Part shown: positions 45,508-54,200 of the stretch, one piece after another
Layout of the letters: every line of letters starts with the position of its first letter
Position numbering within the stretch: the stretch's first letter is position 1
Source: an uncultured Bacteroidia bacterium
Lineage (GTDB): Bacteria; Bacteroidota; Bacteroidia; Bacteroidales; ML635J-15
Direction of reading: 5' to 3'
Length of the DNA stretch: 64,000 nucleotides
Assembly: GCA_902800045.1 (NCBI GenBank)
Contig: CADCCZ010000001.1
Coordinates: 1,283,346 to 1,347,345, forward strand
Notes under the pieces: model-generated
Told to the model about the DNA's origin: nothing
What the model saw: the letters and a program-made list of their open reading frames with translations, nothing else
Databases searched by the model: none
Program-made: the position numbers and the translations under genes

Positions 45508-46644
45508 TTAGGCCACTCCATACATCATTTCCCTCTCCGACAGGATATTTTCTACAAATGCCCTGTCGATTGTGAGAGTCTTGCTTCGCTCGGTTTCGGC
45601 GTACTCGTACATCACATCGGTAAGGATCCGCTCCATCACTCCACGAAGTCCTCGGGCACCAGTCTCGCTCGTGATGGCAACCTCGGCAATATAGCGGATG
45701 GCTTCATCAGAAAACTTCAAGGTCACATTGTCCATCGACATAAGTTTCTGGTACTGCTTGAGCAACGAGTTCTTAGGCTCGGTTATTATGCGCACCATAT
45801 CATCGACCTTGAGCGGATTTGTGTGTGTAAGCACTGGAAAACGCCCGATAAACTCGGGAATAAGCCCGAAATTCTTTAGGTCGTCGTGCGTAACCTTGTC
45901 CAATATACGGTCGGGAGCAATGCTTACCTCCGATTGGCTCTTGAAACCGACACTGCTACTGCTGAACCGCCTTTCAATTGCCTTTTCCAGGCCAGAGAAA
46001 GCACCGAGCGCAATGAACAGAATGTTTGATGTATCGACATGCACCAGTTTCTGATCGGGATGCTTGCGTCCACCCTGCGGAGGAACACCGACAACACTGC
46101 CCTCGACAATTTTCAGCAAGCCCTGCTGCACACCTTCGCCACCCACATCGCGCGTAATCGACATATTGCCTTTAGCCTGCTTTGCAAGCTTGTCAACCTC
46201 ATCGAGCACCACTATGCCCATTTCGGCACGGTCAACATCGAAATCCACCGCACGGAGCAATCCGCCGACACAGTTTTCGACATCTTCGCCTACATATCCG
46301 CTCTCGGTCAGCTTGGTGCAGTCCTGCACAAACAGCGGCACACCCAGCATCTTGGCGATGGTCTGTATCAAAAATGTCTTGCCCGAACCGGTGTTGCCAA
46401 GCAGCATAACATTCGACTTTTCGATTTTCACATCGCGGAACTCGGGCTTGTCGTTGCCGATGCCGTATTTCGACGACAGCAGACGCTTGTAGTGGTTGTA
46501 TATTGCCACCGACAAAATTTTCTTCGCCTCGTCCTGACCGATTACATATTTGTCGAGGTTGGCACGAATATCCTTTGGTGAATACAACTGGAATGTAGAG
46601 AACTGGGTTCCCTGCGGTTTTTCATTTTCGCTTTTTCTTTTCAT
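45508..46644 (-). CDS. clpX: ClpX-like unfoldase lacking the zinc-binding domain
   Basis: ClpX is the AAA+ unfoldase that feeds proteins to ClpP. The 378-residue protein has Walker A (GNTGSGKT), Walker B (VVLDEVDKL), the GYVG pore loop, the RKH loop (GGRKHPDQK) and SVGFKSQ in the place of the IGF loop that docks on ClpP. What is missing is the N-terminal cysteine zinc-binding domain, about 50 residues in normal ClpX, which recruits adaptors. The frame begins directly before the [18 protein letters not shown] region. It may be a second, specialised ClpX or a shortened housekeeping copy. No clpP is in the window. Confidence 0.88.
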   Translation of the reverse strand: MKRKSENEKPQGTQFSTFQLYSPKDIRANLDKYVIGQDEAKKILSVAIYNHYKRLLSSKYGIGNDKPEFRDVKIEKSNVMLLGNTGSGKTFLIQTIAKMLGVPLFVQDCTKLTESGYVGEDVENCVGGLLRAVDFDVDRAEMGIVVLDEVDKLAKQAKGNMSITRDVGGEGVQQGLLKIVEGSVVGVPPQGGRKHPDQKLVHVDTSNILFIALGAFSGLEKAIERRFSSSSVGFKSQSEVSIAPDRILDKVTHDDLKNFGLIPEFIGRFPVLTHTNPLKVDDMVRIITEPKNSLLKQYQKLMSMDNVTLKFSDEAIRYIAEVAITSETGARGLRGVMERILTDVMYEYAETERSKTLTIDRAFVENILSEREMMYGVA

Positions 46645-46700
46645 AAATTACTGTTTTTCCGATGGTTAATTTTTGGTGTTTTTAAACGCAACGTTGCACA

Positions 46701-46732
46701 TTGTAGAGACGTTGCGCGCAACGTCTCTACAA
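46701..46732. repeat. Perfect 32-bp palindrome
   Basis: TTGTAGAGACGTTGC followed by GC and its exact complement. Same length and outer bases as the copy at 12338-12369, with a different 10-base centre (TTGCGCGCAA). Confidence 0.85.
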
Positions 46733-46759
46733 TTATCGAATCTTCAAATATTCAAATCA

Positions 46760-47044
46760 TCAAATTTCCCTCACAATCATCCCGTTCTTCATCGCTTCAC
46801 CTATCTTCTTAATCTTCAAATCGAAGCCTTTCGACGGCCACCCCAAATATATGTCAATGGCCACGCTGAAGATAAGACCGGCGACCATAATCCACGACAG
46901 AAGCGACAACAACACATCCTGTACCACTTCCTTGCCACTAATGTACCTTATCTGCCTGTCGTAAAGGTAGAGATACTCGTACAAAAAAATTCCCAGCGCA
47001 GATATTCCCACGCCAATCGCATAAATCAAAACAAATGTCATCAT
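46760..47044 (-). CDS. Small membrane protein of unknown function
   Basis: The 94-residue product has two hydrophobic helices (FVLIYAIGVGISALGIFLYE and WIMVAGLIFSVAIDIYLGWP) and a short charged tail (LKIKKIGEAMKNGMI), so it is an inner-membrane protein. Its start overlaps the stop of the upstream 261-residue gene by 4 bases (ATGA), so the two are translationally coupled and probably work together. No family recognised. Confidence 0.65.
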   Translation of the reverse strand: MMTFVLIYAIGVGISALGIFLYEYLYLYDRQIRYISGKEVVQDVLLSLLSWIMVAGLIFSVAIDIYLGWPSKGFDLKIKKIGEAMKNGMIVREI

Positions 47045-47826
47045 AATTTAACCGTATTTAATTTGAAATTTAGATTGTTATTTTCTGGATGTTTCCTTTC
47101 AATACAATCGGAAATTGCAGCATACATTGAATGAAGGAAATCTATGGAATGGAACTTTTCACCCTTCTTTTCCAGATAGTCCCTTATTGCAACGGCATCG
47201 TTGTTGGCTTCCGACATCAGTACAGCATAAGTCGTTTCGTTACAATAACTAAGTGAATCCAGAATCTTACTATAAATTTCGGGCATGTCTATTGCCAACT
47301 TGTTGAACGAACATGTATTATACTCAATCAAATGAGCGAGCAACTGAACATAATCGTCATCAGAAAGACTGATAAATTCCGGCCATATACGATTCTGACC
47401 TTCATTGTTGAAATAGCAAATGTCGAACCTATACTTGTATATGTACTTGTCGGGGTTAATGTCGGTATAGCACCAGTCTCCTCCCATTCTATTGGAAAGG
47501 TCGAGATAAATATGAGTTCCCAATTCCATAACTGCATCGTGCAATGCGTCGCTACGTTCCGAGTCGTTTTTTAATTCGGGATCATTTGCAATCTTAATCT
47601 TCAGAGCACGATAATTAGCAATTATGTCGCTAGGAATATTAAGATATTCTTCAAAATCGCCAATTGTTTCATAATTTACCATACAATAGTAAAACTTATC
47701 ACGATTTTTTTGTGCAAGGTAATTTCTTGCTTTCTCGATACGCCAGTCGCGGTATTCGGACTTAAGTGCCTTCACCATTTCAACCATTTCTTCATCAGTA
47801 AATTGCTTTTCATCAAAACTGAACAT
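47041..47826 (-). CDS. Unknown protein, member of a local paralogue pair
   Basis: A soluble 261-residue protein. It is clearly related to the product of 48048-48740: NYLAQKNRDKFYYC matches KYLATKEREKFYYC, KYIYKYRFDICYFNNEGQ matches NYIYCYRFDVCIVNDDGK, and both continue with a similar LSDDDYVQLLAHLIE-type helix. So this is a family that has duplicated in place. It overlaps the small membrane protein gene by 4 bases. The leader upstream (47827-47951) is nearly identical to that of the paralogue and contains a hairpin next to the ribosome-binding site. Function unknown. Confidence 0.75.
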   Translation of the reverse strand: MFSFDEKQFTDEEMVEMVKALKSEYRDWRIEKARNYLAQKNRDKFYYCMVNYETIGDFEEYLNIPSDIIANYRALKIKIANDPELKNDSERSDALHDAVMELGTHIYLDLSNRMGGDWCYTDINPDKYIYKYRFDICYFNNEGQNRIWPEFISLSDDDYVQLLAHLIEYNTCSFNKLAIDMPEIYSKILDSLSYCNETTYAVLMSEANNDAVAIRDYLEKKGEKFHSIDFLHSMYAAISDCIERKHPENNNLNFKLNTVKL

Positions 47827-47951
47827 AATTTATATCTCCTTCGGGCGTTTTCGTTTAACAAAACTGCAACCTGCAAGCACAAGCACCGCCCGAATGCCTG
47901 TGCCGCAAGTGCAGCCTAACATCATTTTTTCATTCTTTCCTGGTATTATTC
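47827..47951 (-). promoter_or_regulatory. Repeated hairpin leader, copy 1
   Basis: In the predicted mRNA TTCGGGCG (47887-47894) can pair with CGCCCGAA (47840-47847), which directly abuts the GGAG ribosome-binding site. A second stem can form from GCACA and TGTGC further up. The core GCACCGCCCGAATGCCTGTG also occurs in copy 2, and a variant in copy 3. Confidence 0.65.
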
Positions 47952-47972
47952 TTAGTCGTAAATATGCTGGTC
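47952..47972 (-). pseudogene. Tiny 3' remnant of a WG-repeat gene in copy 1 of the leader repeat
   Basis: The minus strand reads DQHIYD and a TAA stop, matching DQYMDD and stop at the end of the WG gene at 48865. Together with the leader it shows that a block of gene end plus leader was duplicated. Confidence 0.5.
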
Positions 47973-48047
47973 GGAACCTTTAGCTCGGCGTAGCCAACCT
48001 TTAGCAAGCGGAAGCAATCTCATTTTGTGCAAAATGCAGATAATTAC

Positions 48048-48740
48048 TTACCCTTTAAATCCGGAAGGCAAACTATTCCTAATGATTTCCGCATCATACT
48101 TCGCTTCCTTCATCAATATTGCACATTCAAAGAAACTTTCATATTTCCTTCTAATAGCACTTATCCTTCTGCTTATTTCTGGAAAATCCTTAGAAAATCT
48201 TGTAAACGAACAAAACTCATTTTCAACCAGATATGCCACAAGCGTTATATATTCCTCATCAGACAACCTGACATTTTCCTTATAAACGATTTCAACCTTA
48301 CCATCATCATTGACAATACAGACATCAAACCTATAGCAGTAAATATAATTGTCCAGATTTATTTTTTCATAGACCCAATCATCTTCATTAAAAAAGGGAA
48401 CGGAACAATATTGACCGAAATCATCGAACCAAATAGAATCGGCAACATATTCATCCACCTTTATATTTTCTGCCACTTCTCTTCGCCAAGCATAATCTCT
48501 TTCTTCCTTGGTTTTTAGTTTATGATTATTGCCTATCCTTTCGCGTATAGCGAGCAACTCTGCCAATGTTTTTTCCGACAATGTCCAATAATTTATCGAC
48601 GTTAAATCCTCTGGACGATAACGAATATCGCAATAATAGAACTTTTCGCGCTCCTTTGTAGCAAGATATTTCCTTGTCGCATCGAGAATCAAATTGTGGC
48701 GATCATTTAAAAATTCATTACTATTATTTCCCTTACTCAT
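48048..48740 (-). CDS. Unknown protein, paralogue of 47041-47826
   Basis: A 230-residue soluble protein (start at 48740, MSKGNNSNEFLNDRHN; an upstream ATG at 48761 lies inside the leader). It shares with its neighbour the KFYYC helix, the YRFDVC strand and a C-terminal CSFTRFSKDFPEISRRI helix. The spacing of the shared blocks is the same, so it is a true tandem paralogue that has diverged strongly. The upstream leader contains the second copy of the hairpin element. No function can be inferred. Confidence 0.75.
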   Translation of the reverse strand: MSKGNNSNEFLNDRHNLILDATRKYLATKEREKFYYCDIRYRPEDLTSINYWTLSEKTLAELLAIRERIGNNHKLKTKEERDYAWRREVAENIKVDEYVADSIWFDDFGQYCSVPFFNEDDWVYEKINLDNYIYCYRFDVCIVNDDGKVEIVYKENVRLSDEEYITLVAYLVENEFCSFTRFSKDFPEISRRISAIRRKYESFFECAILMKEAKYDAEIIRNSLPSGFKG

Positions 48741-48864
48741 AAATATGTCTCCTTCGGGCATTTTCGTTTCACAAAACTGCGACCTGCAGGCACATGCACC
48801 GCCCGAATGCCTGTGCCGCAGATGCAGCCTAACTTCATTTTTTCATTCTTTCTGGGTATTATTC
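48741..48864 (-). promoter_or_regulatory. Repeated hairpin leader, copy 2
   Basis: TTCGGGCG can pair with TGCCCGAA next to the GGAG site; one end pair is G-U instead of G-C, so the pairing is kept while the base changed. A second stem joins CTGC(A)GGCACA with TGTGCCGCAG around one bulged A. Nearly identical to copy 1 over more than 100 bases. Confidence 0.7.
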
Positions 48865-49443
48865 TTAGTCGTCCATATACTGGTCACAAATACATTCGAG
48901 CAGAAGGTCGTGCCATTCGTCATCGCCCATAGTCTCTTTCATCGACTGCGGGATAAAACTGTGGTCGCTAACCTTTACATAGCCTTTCACGCCGTTAAGT
49001 GTAAAAATTGTAGCATACTCCGGATTATCAATCTCGATATTATCGTAGATAGGTTCGAGCAATTCTCCTGTTTCAATTTGCCAAAGTCCCCAGTATGCAC
49101 CACTTCTGAAATAAATGGTCTGACCTGTCTCACTATACGCATCAAGGTTGCACGGAGTGATTTCCTTGCCATTGTTTGCCATAATGCCAAACTGCTTGCT
49201 TCCGTCCTTCCGATACAATAAGCAAGTGCCAACAAATTCCTTTACAAGAGCAATATCGTCGTAAACGAACTCGGTAAGTTCTGTTTCCTTGCCATCGGAA
49301 GAGACCAAGCCCTTCTTACCATCACGGACACAAATGTTTGGAAAATTCCTCAAAAAATCTGCCGGCACATTAGGGCACTTAAAATCTTTTTTTCCGTACT
49401 TAGCTTCAAAAACCTCGTCAAAAGTCTGTTTAAATTCTTTCAT
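48865..49443 (-). CDS. WG-repeat protein
   Basis: The 192-residue product contains short WG/KG-type repeats (RDGKKGLVSSDGKETELTEF, DGSKQFGIMANNGKEITPC, SGAYWGLWQIETGELLEPI, NGVKGYVKVSDHSF). WG repeats form beta-rich surfaces; their role is mostly unknown. It is soluble and lacks a signal peptide. It is closely related to the product of 63390-64000, which stands on the other side of the restriction island. Its stop codon lies at the edge of leader copy 2. Confidence 0.85.
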   Translation of the reverse strand: MKEFKQTFDEVFEAKYGKKDFKCPNVPADFLRNFPNICVRDGKKGLVSSDGKETELTEFVYDDIALVKEFVGTCLLYRKDGSKQFGIMANNGKEITPCNLDAYSETGQTIYFRSGAYWGLWQIETGELLEPIYDNIEIDNPEYATIFTLNGVKGYVKVSDHSFIPQSMKETMGDDEWHDLLLECICDQYMDD

Positions 49444-49475
49444 AATATTTAAATTTTGAATTAATACTCTATTAT

Positions 49476-49898
49476 TTATTCACTTATCTCTTTGCTGTCA
49501 TCATTATGTTTCTCCGGATTCTGCTGCATAAATTCTTCCCAGCGATTGATGGCCTGGGGCGAAGCTGACCAGTTGTCCGTCTTCTGAAACCTTATAAAGT
49601 CGTTGCTTGTCGGTGGAAGCATCGTCCATCTGGCGGCTTCGAGTATGCGTATCGGCTCTTCCTTGCTGTCGAACACTTGGTCGGCGCGACACACAACCTT
49701 CCAATATATCGGGGTAAGGTATTCGATGTCCGGCTCGATAATCCAGCCATCGGCGGTTTTGCGCACTTCGCAGGTATAAGTCCTCACACTCTGCACATTG
49801 GCAAGGCTACAGCATCCGCCAGTCGAGATTTCACCTTGCGCAACAAGCAGCACAATCGCCACAAACACCAAATTCGCTAAAACAATTAGTTTTCTCAT
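49476..49898 (-). CDS. Secreted or membrane-anchored protein of unknown function
   Basis: The 140-residue product has an N-terminal hydrophobic segment (LIVLANLVFVAIVLLVAQGE) that could be a signal peptide or anchor, then a Cys pair (GGCCS) suited to a lipoprotein-like site, and a hydrophilic C-terminus ending in acidic residues (DDSKEISE). The ATG at 49898 is preferred over one at 49931 because GGAGG stands 7 bases before it and the third leader copy lies upstream. No family is recognised. It lies 32 bases before the WG-repeat gene. Confidence 0.6.
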   Translation of the reverse strand: MRKLIVLANLVFVAIVLLVAQGEISTGGCCSLANVQSVRTYTCEVRKTADGWIIEPDIEYLTPIYWKVVCRADQVFDSKEEPIRILEAARWTMLPPTSNDFIRFQKTDNWSASPQAINRWEEFMQQNPEKHNDDSKEISE

Positions 49899-49990
49899 AA
49901 TGATTCCTCCATGGGCGTTTTTATTATACATAGCCGCAACCCACCAGCCTCAAGCACCGCCCTAATGCCTGCGCCGCAGGTACGACAAAA
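49899..49990 (-). promoter_or_regulatory. Repeated hairpin leader, copy 3 (diverged)
   Basis: Shares GCACCGCCC, TAATGCCTG and GCCGCAGG with copies 1 and 2. GGGCG still pairs with CGCCC close to the ribosome-binding site, but the outer stem is lost. Confidence 0.5.
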
Positions 49991-50501
49991 TTTTTCAAAA
50001 ATGTAAACAGTAATATAAATTTCTAATACACAAAAACTCCGTCATAGTTATACCAAAATATGTTGGCTCTTGTCTAAACTATTTCTTGTTTAAATCGACA
50101 AATATTCCGCTCGAGCCGCGGAGGCTTTTACTTGTTATTCGCCCCTACAATTTATTTTCAGCGGTGCTCATGATTGTCTTCGACAATTGTCACCAAAAAC
50201 AGTAAACAAAAAAAGTGTGTCCGCTGTGTCTGCTTCGCTAAAAATCGGCTGCACTACGCTAAAAGTCATTAACTTGTCTCCATTTCATTTCGCCTTCAAA
50301 CAGAATGACTTTTTACGCTTCGTTCCTCCGATTTTCTTAACGCTCTCCAGCCAAGGCGGCAATCAAGGTATCGCAAGCGATGGTTTAAATGGTCCAGAAA
50401 TCCGTCTTCGCAGAAATTAGCGACCGCCAAAGGCTCATAATTTCAACAAGGGTAAAAATAGTTTTTTGTCATATTAGAGTCAAGACAAAGGCTAGATTAC
50501 A
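49991..50501. other. Intergenic region without a recognisable gene
   Basis: About 510 bases. A 77-codon plus-strand frame lacks protein character. Some short word-like repetition (CGCTAAAAATCGGC / CGCTAAAAGTC) is seen. This is the left border of the restriction island; I see no attachment site. Confidence 0.4.
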
Positions 50502-50870
50502 CTAAAACCTCTCGTTGGTAATGCTGTCCCAAACCAGTGCGACATCTGCATTCGTAAACAGATCCCTGTCGTGACCGCAGTATGTGTCAATTGCCCTGAA
50601 CACAGTCGCCTTCGATGGCCTTTCCTCGCACCAGATTACGCCAACTACGAACGAATACATATCGAACGGCTTCTTACCGAATTTCTCCTGCATACGTTTG
50701 CAACCCCTGATGATGTCCATTACACGCTCTTCATATCCATTCGGCCTTTTTGCTAGAATAGCCTTGAAGAGTTTGTTCACATCATCGTTTTGCGTAAGTT
50801 CTAATTTCACAGGCTCCACAGGCTGTGCCGTGTCTTTTACATTTGGTTCTTCAATCTTAATTATTCTCAT
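50502..50870 (-). CDS. Unknown protein of 122 residues
   Basis: A soluble protein with an N-terminal acidic linker and a C-terminal helical domain (RVMDIIRGCKRMQEKFGKKP, then DTYCGHDRDLFTNADVALVW). It has no signal peptide or membrane helix. Lying downstream of the hsdR terminator on the same strand, it may be a separate transcript. I do not recognise a family; a small helical protein next to a restriction system could be an accessory or a leftover. Confidence 0.55.
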   Translation of the reverse strand: MRIIKIEEPNVKDTAQPVEPVKLELTQNDDVNKLFKAILAKRPNGYEERVMDIIRGCKRMQEKFGKKPFDMYSFVVGVIWCEERPSKATVFRAIDTYCGHDRDLFTNADVALVWDSITNERF

Positions 50871-50911
50871 CTCAATTCATTTTTAGAGTTTGACATTCTA
50901 TATTTAATAGG

Positions 50912-51145
50912 TATATAAGTCCCAGGAAGCTGAGACGTCCACTTTGGGGAGAGGAAGTTTGATTTTTTTTAATTCAAAACCAATTTCCAACAACCTATAT
51001 AACCCCATCGAAGCTAAAACGTTCGTAATTGGGCAGTCAGTTTCATTTTTTTGAAAAAAAATTTTTACAACTAAACCCCTAACAATCAGCATACTACTCT
51101 CAAAAATCAACTTTTTTTGATTTTTTTATAAGTTCTCGGAAGCTG
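50912..51145. repeat. Two copies of a 20-base word in AT-rich DNA
   Basis: TATAAGTCCCAGGAAGCTG (50913-50931) and TATAAGTTCTCGGAAGCTG (51127-51145) differ at only a few positions and are about 195 bases apart. The DNA between is very AT-rich with a weak 68-codon frame that I do not accept as a gene. Confidence 0.5.
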
Positions 51146-51177
51146 GAAAGCCAAAAATTTGGGTGAAATTTTTGGAA

Positions 51178-51209
51178 AAAAAGTCAGCCCGATGGAGAGC
51201 TGACTTTTT
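51178..51209 (-). terminator. Terminator after hsdR
   Basis: AAAAAGTCAGC and GCTGACTTTTT pair around a 10-base loop, about 90 bases beyond the hsdR stop; T-runs on both strands make it usable in both directions. Confidence 0.85.
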
Positions 51210-51293
51210 AGTGTAGGTGACAAATTTACGCTCAAACCTCTATTTATCCATTACGACAACCCAACGACCATCTTTTCTGCCACCTTCATCCTT

Positions 51294-54200
51294 TTATTCC
51301 ATAGTTATTGTTGGATCGGCAGCAGCAGAAACACTTCCATCCTCTGGTATATCATATAAGGATACAACTGGCGCATCTACTTTTTCGTTGCTAGAATTCT
51401 CGTGTTCCTTGAAATTCTCCACCTGCCCCATTACTTCTCTGAATACTTGTGGAGTGTATTGTGGCGGATAACCATTCTTTATAAGACATATTTTGATATC
51501 AAGTTTTAGTTGGTCTCTAACATTCGTATTGTTTAGCCAGTCTGCAAATGATGATTTTGCATCTATGATTTCACGAATCTTGCGAGCAAGGCTCATACAT
51601 TTTTTGTTAATCACAACGCCATCTACAGTCTCATCATCACCATATTCAAAGCCGTAACTATCTCTCAGATGTATTAGAATGTCATAAAATGCCTTCTCCT
51701 CAAAAGTAAGTCCTAATTTGCGGAAACTTTCACGGTCAGCTTGCATATCATTTAGAATATCAAGAGCCCTAGCTGTTGCTGTCTGAATAATGCTTTCTGC
51801 TGTATCTTCTTGTGCATCCCAAGCTTCTTGTTCCGACAGAAACTTTCGCCGTTCGTGATACGTTTTTATTGTATCTTCTAACATTTCCTGGAACTTTTTA
51901 GCAGCCAATTGATTTGTCCTGCCATATTGTGTAATACGCTTGCGAATAAGCTTGATAAGCATTTCAAGCTTTGTTGCCGGCATCTTTATTCCTTCAAGGC
52001 GTTCTATAAATTCAGGACCGAAAATATCCATTTCCTCACCATCCTCAAGAATACTTTCAACATTGTTGTATTTTAGAGCCGCTTCAACCATCCCAGCAAC
52101 AACCCTGTTCATCGTATCGGTGTCGGGGGCATCGGTTCCGCTCATCTTATATACCATTCCGGCAATTGCCATGAAACACTGTGCCAAAGCAGACTCATCA
52201 TCACCTAATTCGCCAGAAGGCTGACAGATGTCGTATGCTTTTCTCATCCTCTTCACCACTTGCAGGAAGTATGTCTTGAAAGAGACTTTATTAGTTTTTT
52301 TACCATCACTACTTACCGAATTTAAACTATCGGTTGATGAGAAAACATATTCTGCAGCTTTTGCCAGAAGCGTATATCTTGCTGCAGAGTCGGTTTCGGG
52401 ATTAAGGAATGGAGCAAGGTCGTAACCATCAAAAAGGTTCTTGAGTATTTCAAGATGCTCACGGAACAACTTTGTAGCTTGCTCAATATCGTCAGGATTT
52501 GGTGCAACCGAGCCTTCGCCTCCATATAATTTCATAGCCTCTAACATTTGGTCGCGAATACCTATGTAGTCGATTATCAAGCCGAATTCCTTTCCCGGAT
52601 ATTTACGGTTCACACGACTGATAGTTTGAATCAAAGAGTGCTTTTGCAACGGTTTGTCGTTGTACATATATGTAAGGCATTCTACATCAAAACCAGTAAT
52701 CCACATGTCAACCACAATCACAATCCTCAAGTTGGACTTTACATTCTTGAATGCAGCATCCAAATCGTCAGACCTACTGTCGTTTTTTACGCCTCCAAGA
52801 TAATTGTACATATTAGGTTCATCGTTGCTGCCCACACTTGCTACCATAGCTATCGTAGGCATCTTCTTAAGTCCGTTGAGCTCCTCGGGCGTAGCTATAA
52901 TTCCATCGGGAGTCTTTTTTTCTTCAAACCATTCTGGATATTTATCCTTGAACTTCATAAGCAAATCGTATGCAATCTTTCTATTGGAGCATACTACCAT
53001 TGCCTTCTGAACCCTATCTGGCTCGTTGGCTGTTGCTGCTACATAGTGATCGTGAATATCTATCGCCAGTTTTTGAAGTCTATCTGGTTCTCCAAGAATC
53101 ATTTCAAGAGAACTCATAGCCTTCTTGCTCTTGACAATATCTTCTTGTTCCGAGCCTTCATCGGCGCATTTTGCATAGTAGTCTTCAATTTCGGTTGCCT
53201 TTTTCATGTCGAGAAGCACTTTGGCAATACGCGGATGGTACTTGATTGGTACGGTAATACCATCGGCAACCGACTGATCCATGGTGTACCTGTCTATTTC
53301 GTCGCCGAAGGTCTGATAGGTTTCTGCAATCGGTGTGCCTGTGAAGCCTACAAATGTAGCATTAGGCAGAGCCTCTCGAAGAACTTTGGCGTATGGCTTC
53401 GAAACCATTGCTTTCATATTTTCGTCGGCATCCTCGCTGAACTTTATACGCCGCGAGCCTTCTATCTGGGTGCGGTGAGCCTCGTCGCTGAAACAAATTA
53501 TATTTGACCGTTTGTTGATAAGACCTACTGGGTCGTCTTTCCTGTCGCAGAATTTCTGAATGGTACAGATATAAAAGCCACCACTTTCACGAAGTTTTAA
53601 TTCGTCGCGGAGTTCTTTTCGGGTAGCAACAACCTTTACTTCGCCAATGCCAAGGAACTCGGTACTTTTGGTAAACAATTTTGCGCCCTGTTTCTGTAGA
53701 TCATCACGGTCAACAATCATAAGAATAGTCGGCGAGCCTATTTCCTCGGAACACCTCATCGACAACTGACGGGCCAGGAATGCCATAGTATAGGTTTTTC
53801 CGCAACCTGTAGCGCCAAAATATGTACCGCCCTTACCACTCTGTTCTTTTACCGACTTTATAATGCTAGCCCTTAGCAGGCGTGCAGCAAAGAACTGCGG
53901 ATAACGGCAAACTATTTCAACTTCATCACTATCGAAATTCCTATCTCGGAAATATATGTAGTCCCTGAAAATTTCCAAGAATCTTTCAGGACTATATACG
54001 CCCTTTACCATTGTCTGCAACTCGTCGAAAGGAGAAGTTGACACCCTGTCGCCATCGTTTACACGCCTCCATGCATAGAAATGCTCGTAGGGTGTTCGGA
54101 CTGTTCCCAATCGTGTCTTAACGCCATCGCTTATACAAGCCAGCGGACAATAATGCAACAACCCGGGGATATCCCTCCAGTAGCGGATATTTATTTGCTC

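Noticed and set aside
47860..47920. Leader repeats as integron attC sites
   Set aside because: GTTTAAC and GCCTAAC look like core sites, but both point the same way instead of being complementary, no integrase is present, and the elements sit directly before start codons.
50187..50420. 77-codon plus-strand frame in the 570-base gap
   Set aside because: No ribosome-binding site or promoter box, no protein-like pattern, and the DNA is of the word-like intergenic type.
50904..51110. 68-codon minus-strand frame in AT-rich DNA
   Set aside because: No promoter or ribosome-binding site that I can support, and it starts inside long A/T runs; it might be a gene remnant but the evidence is too thin.
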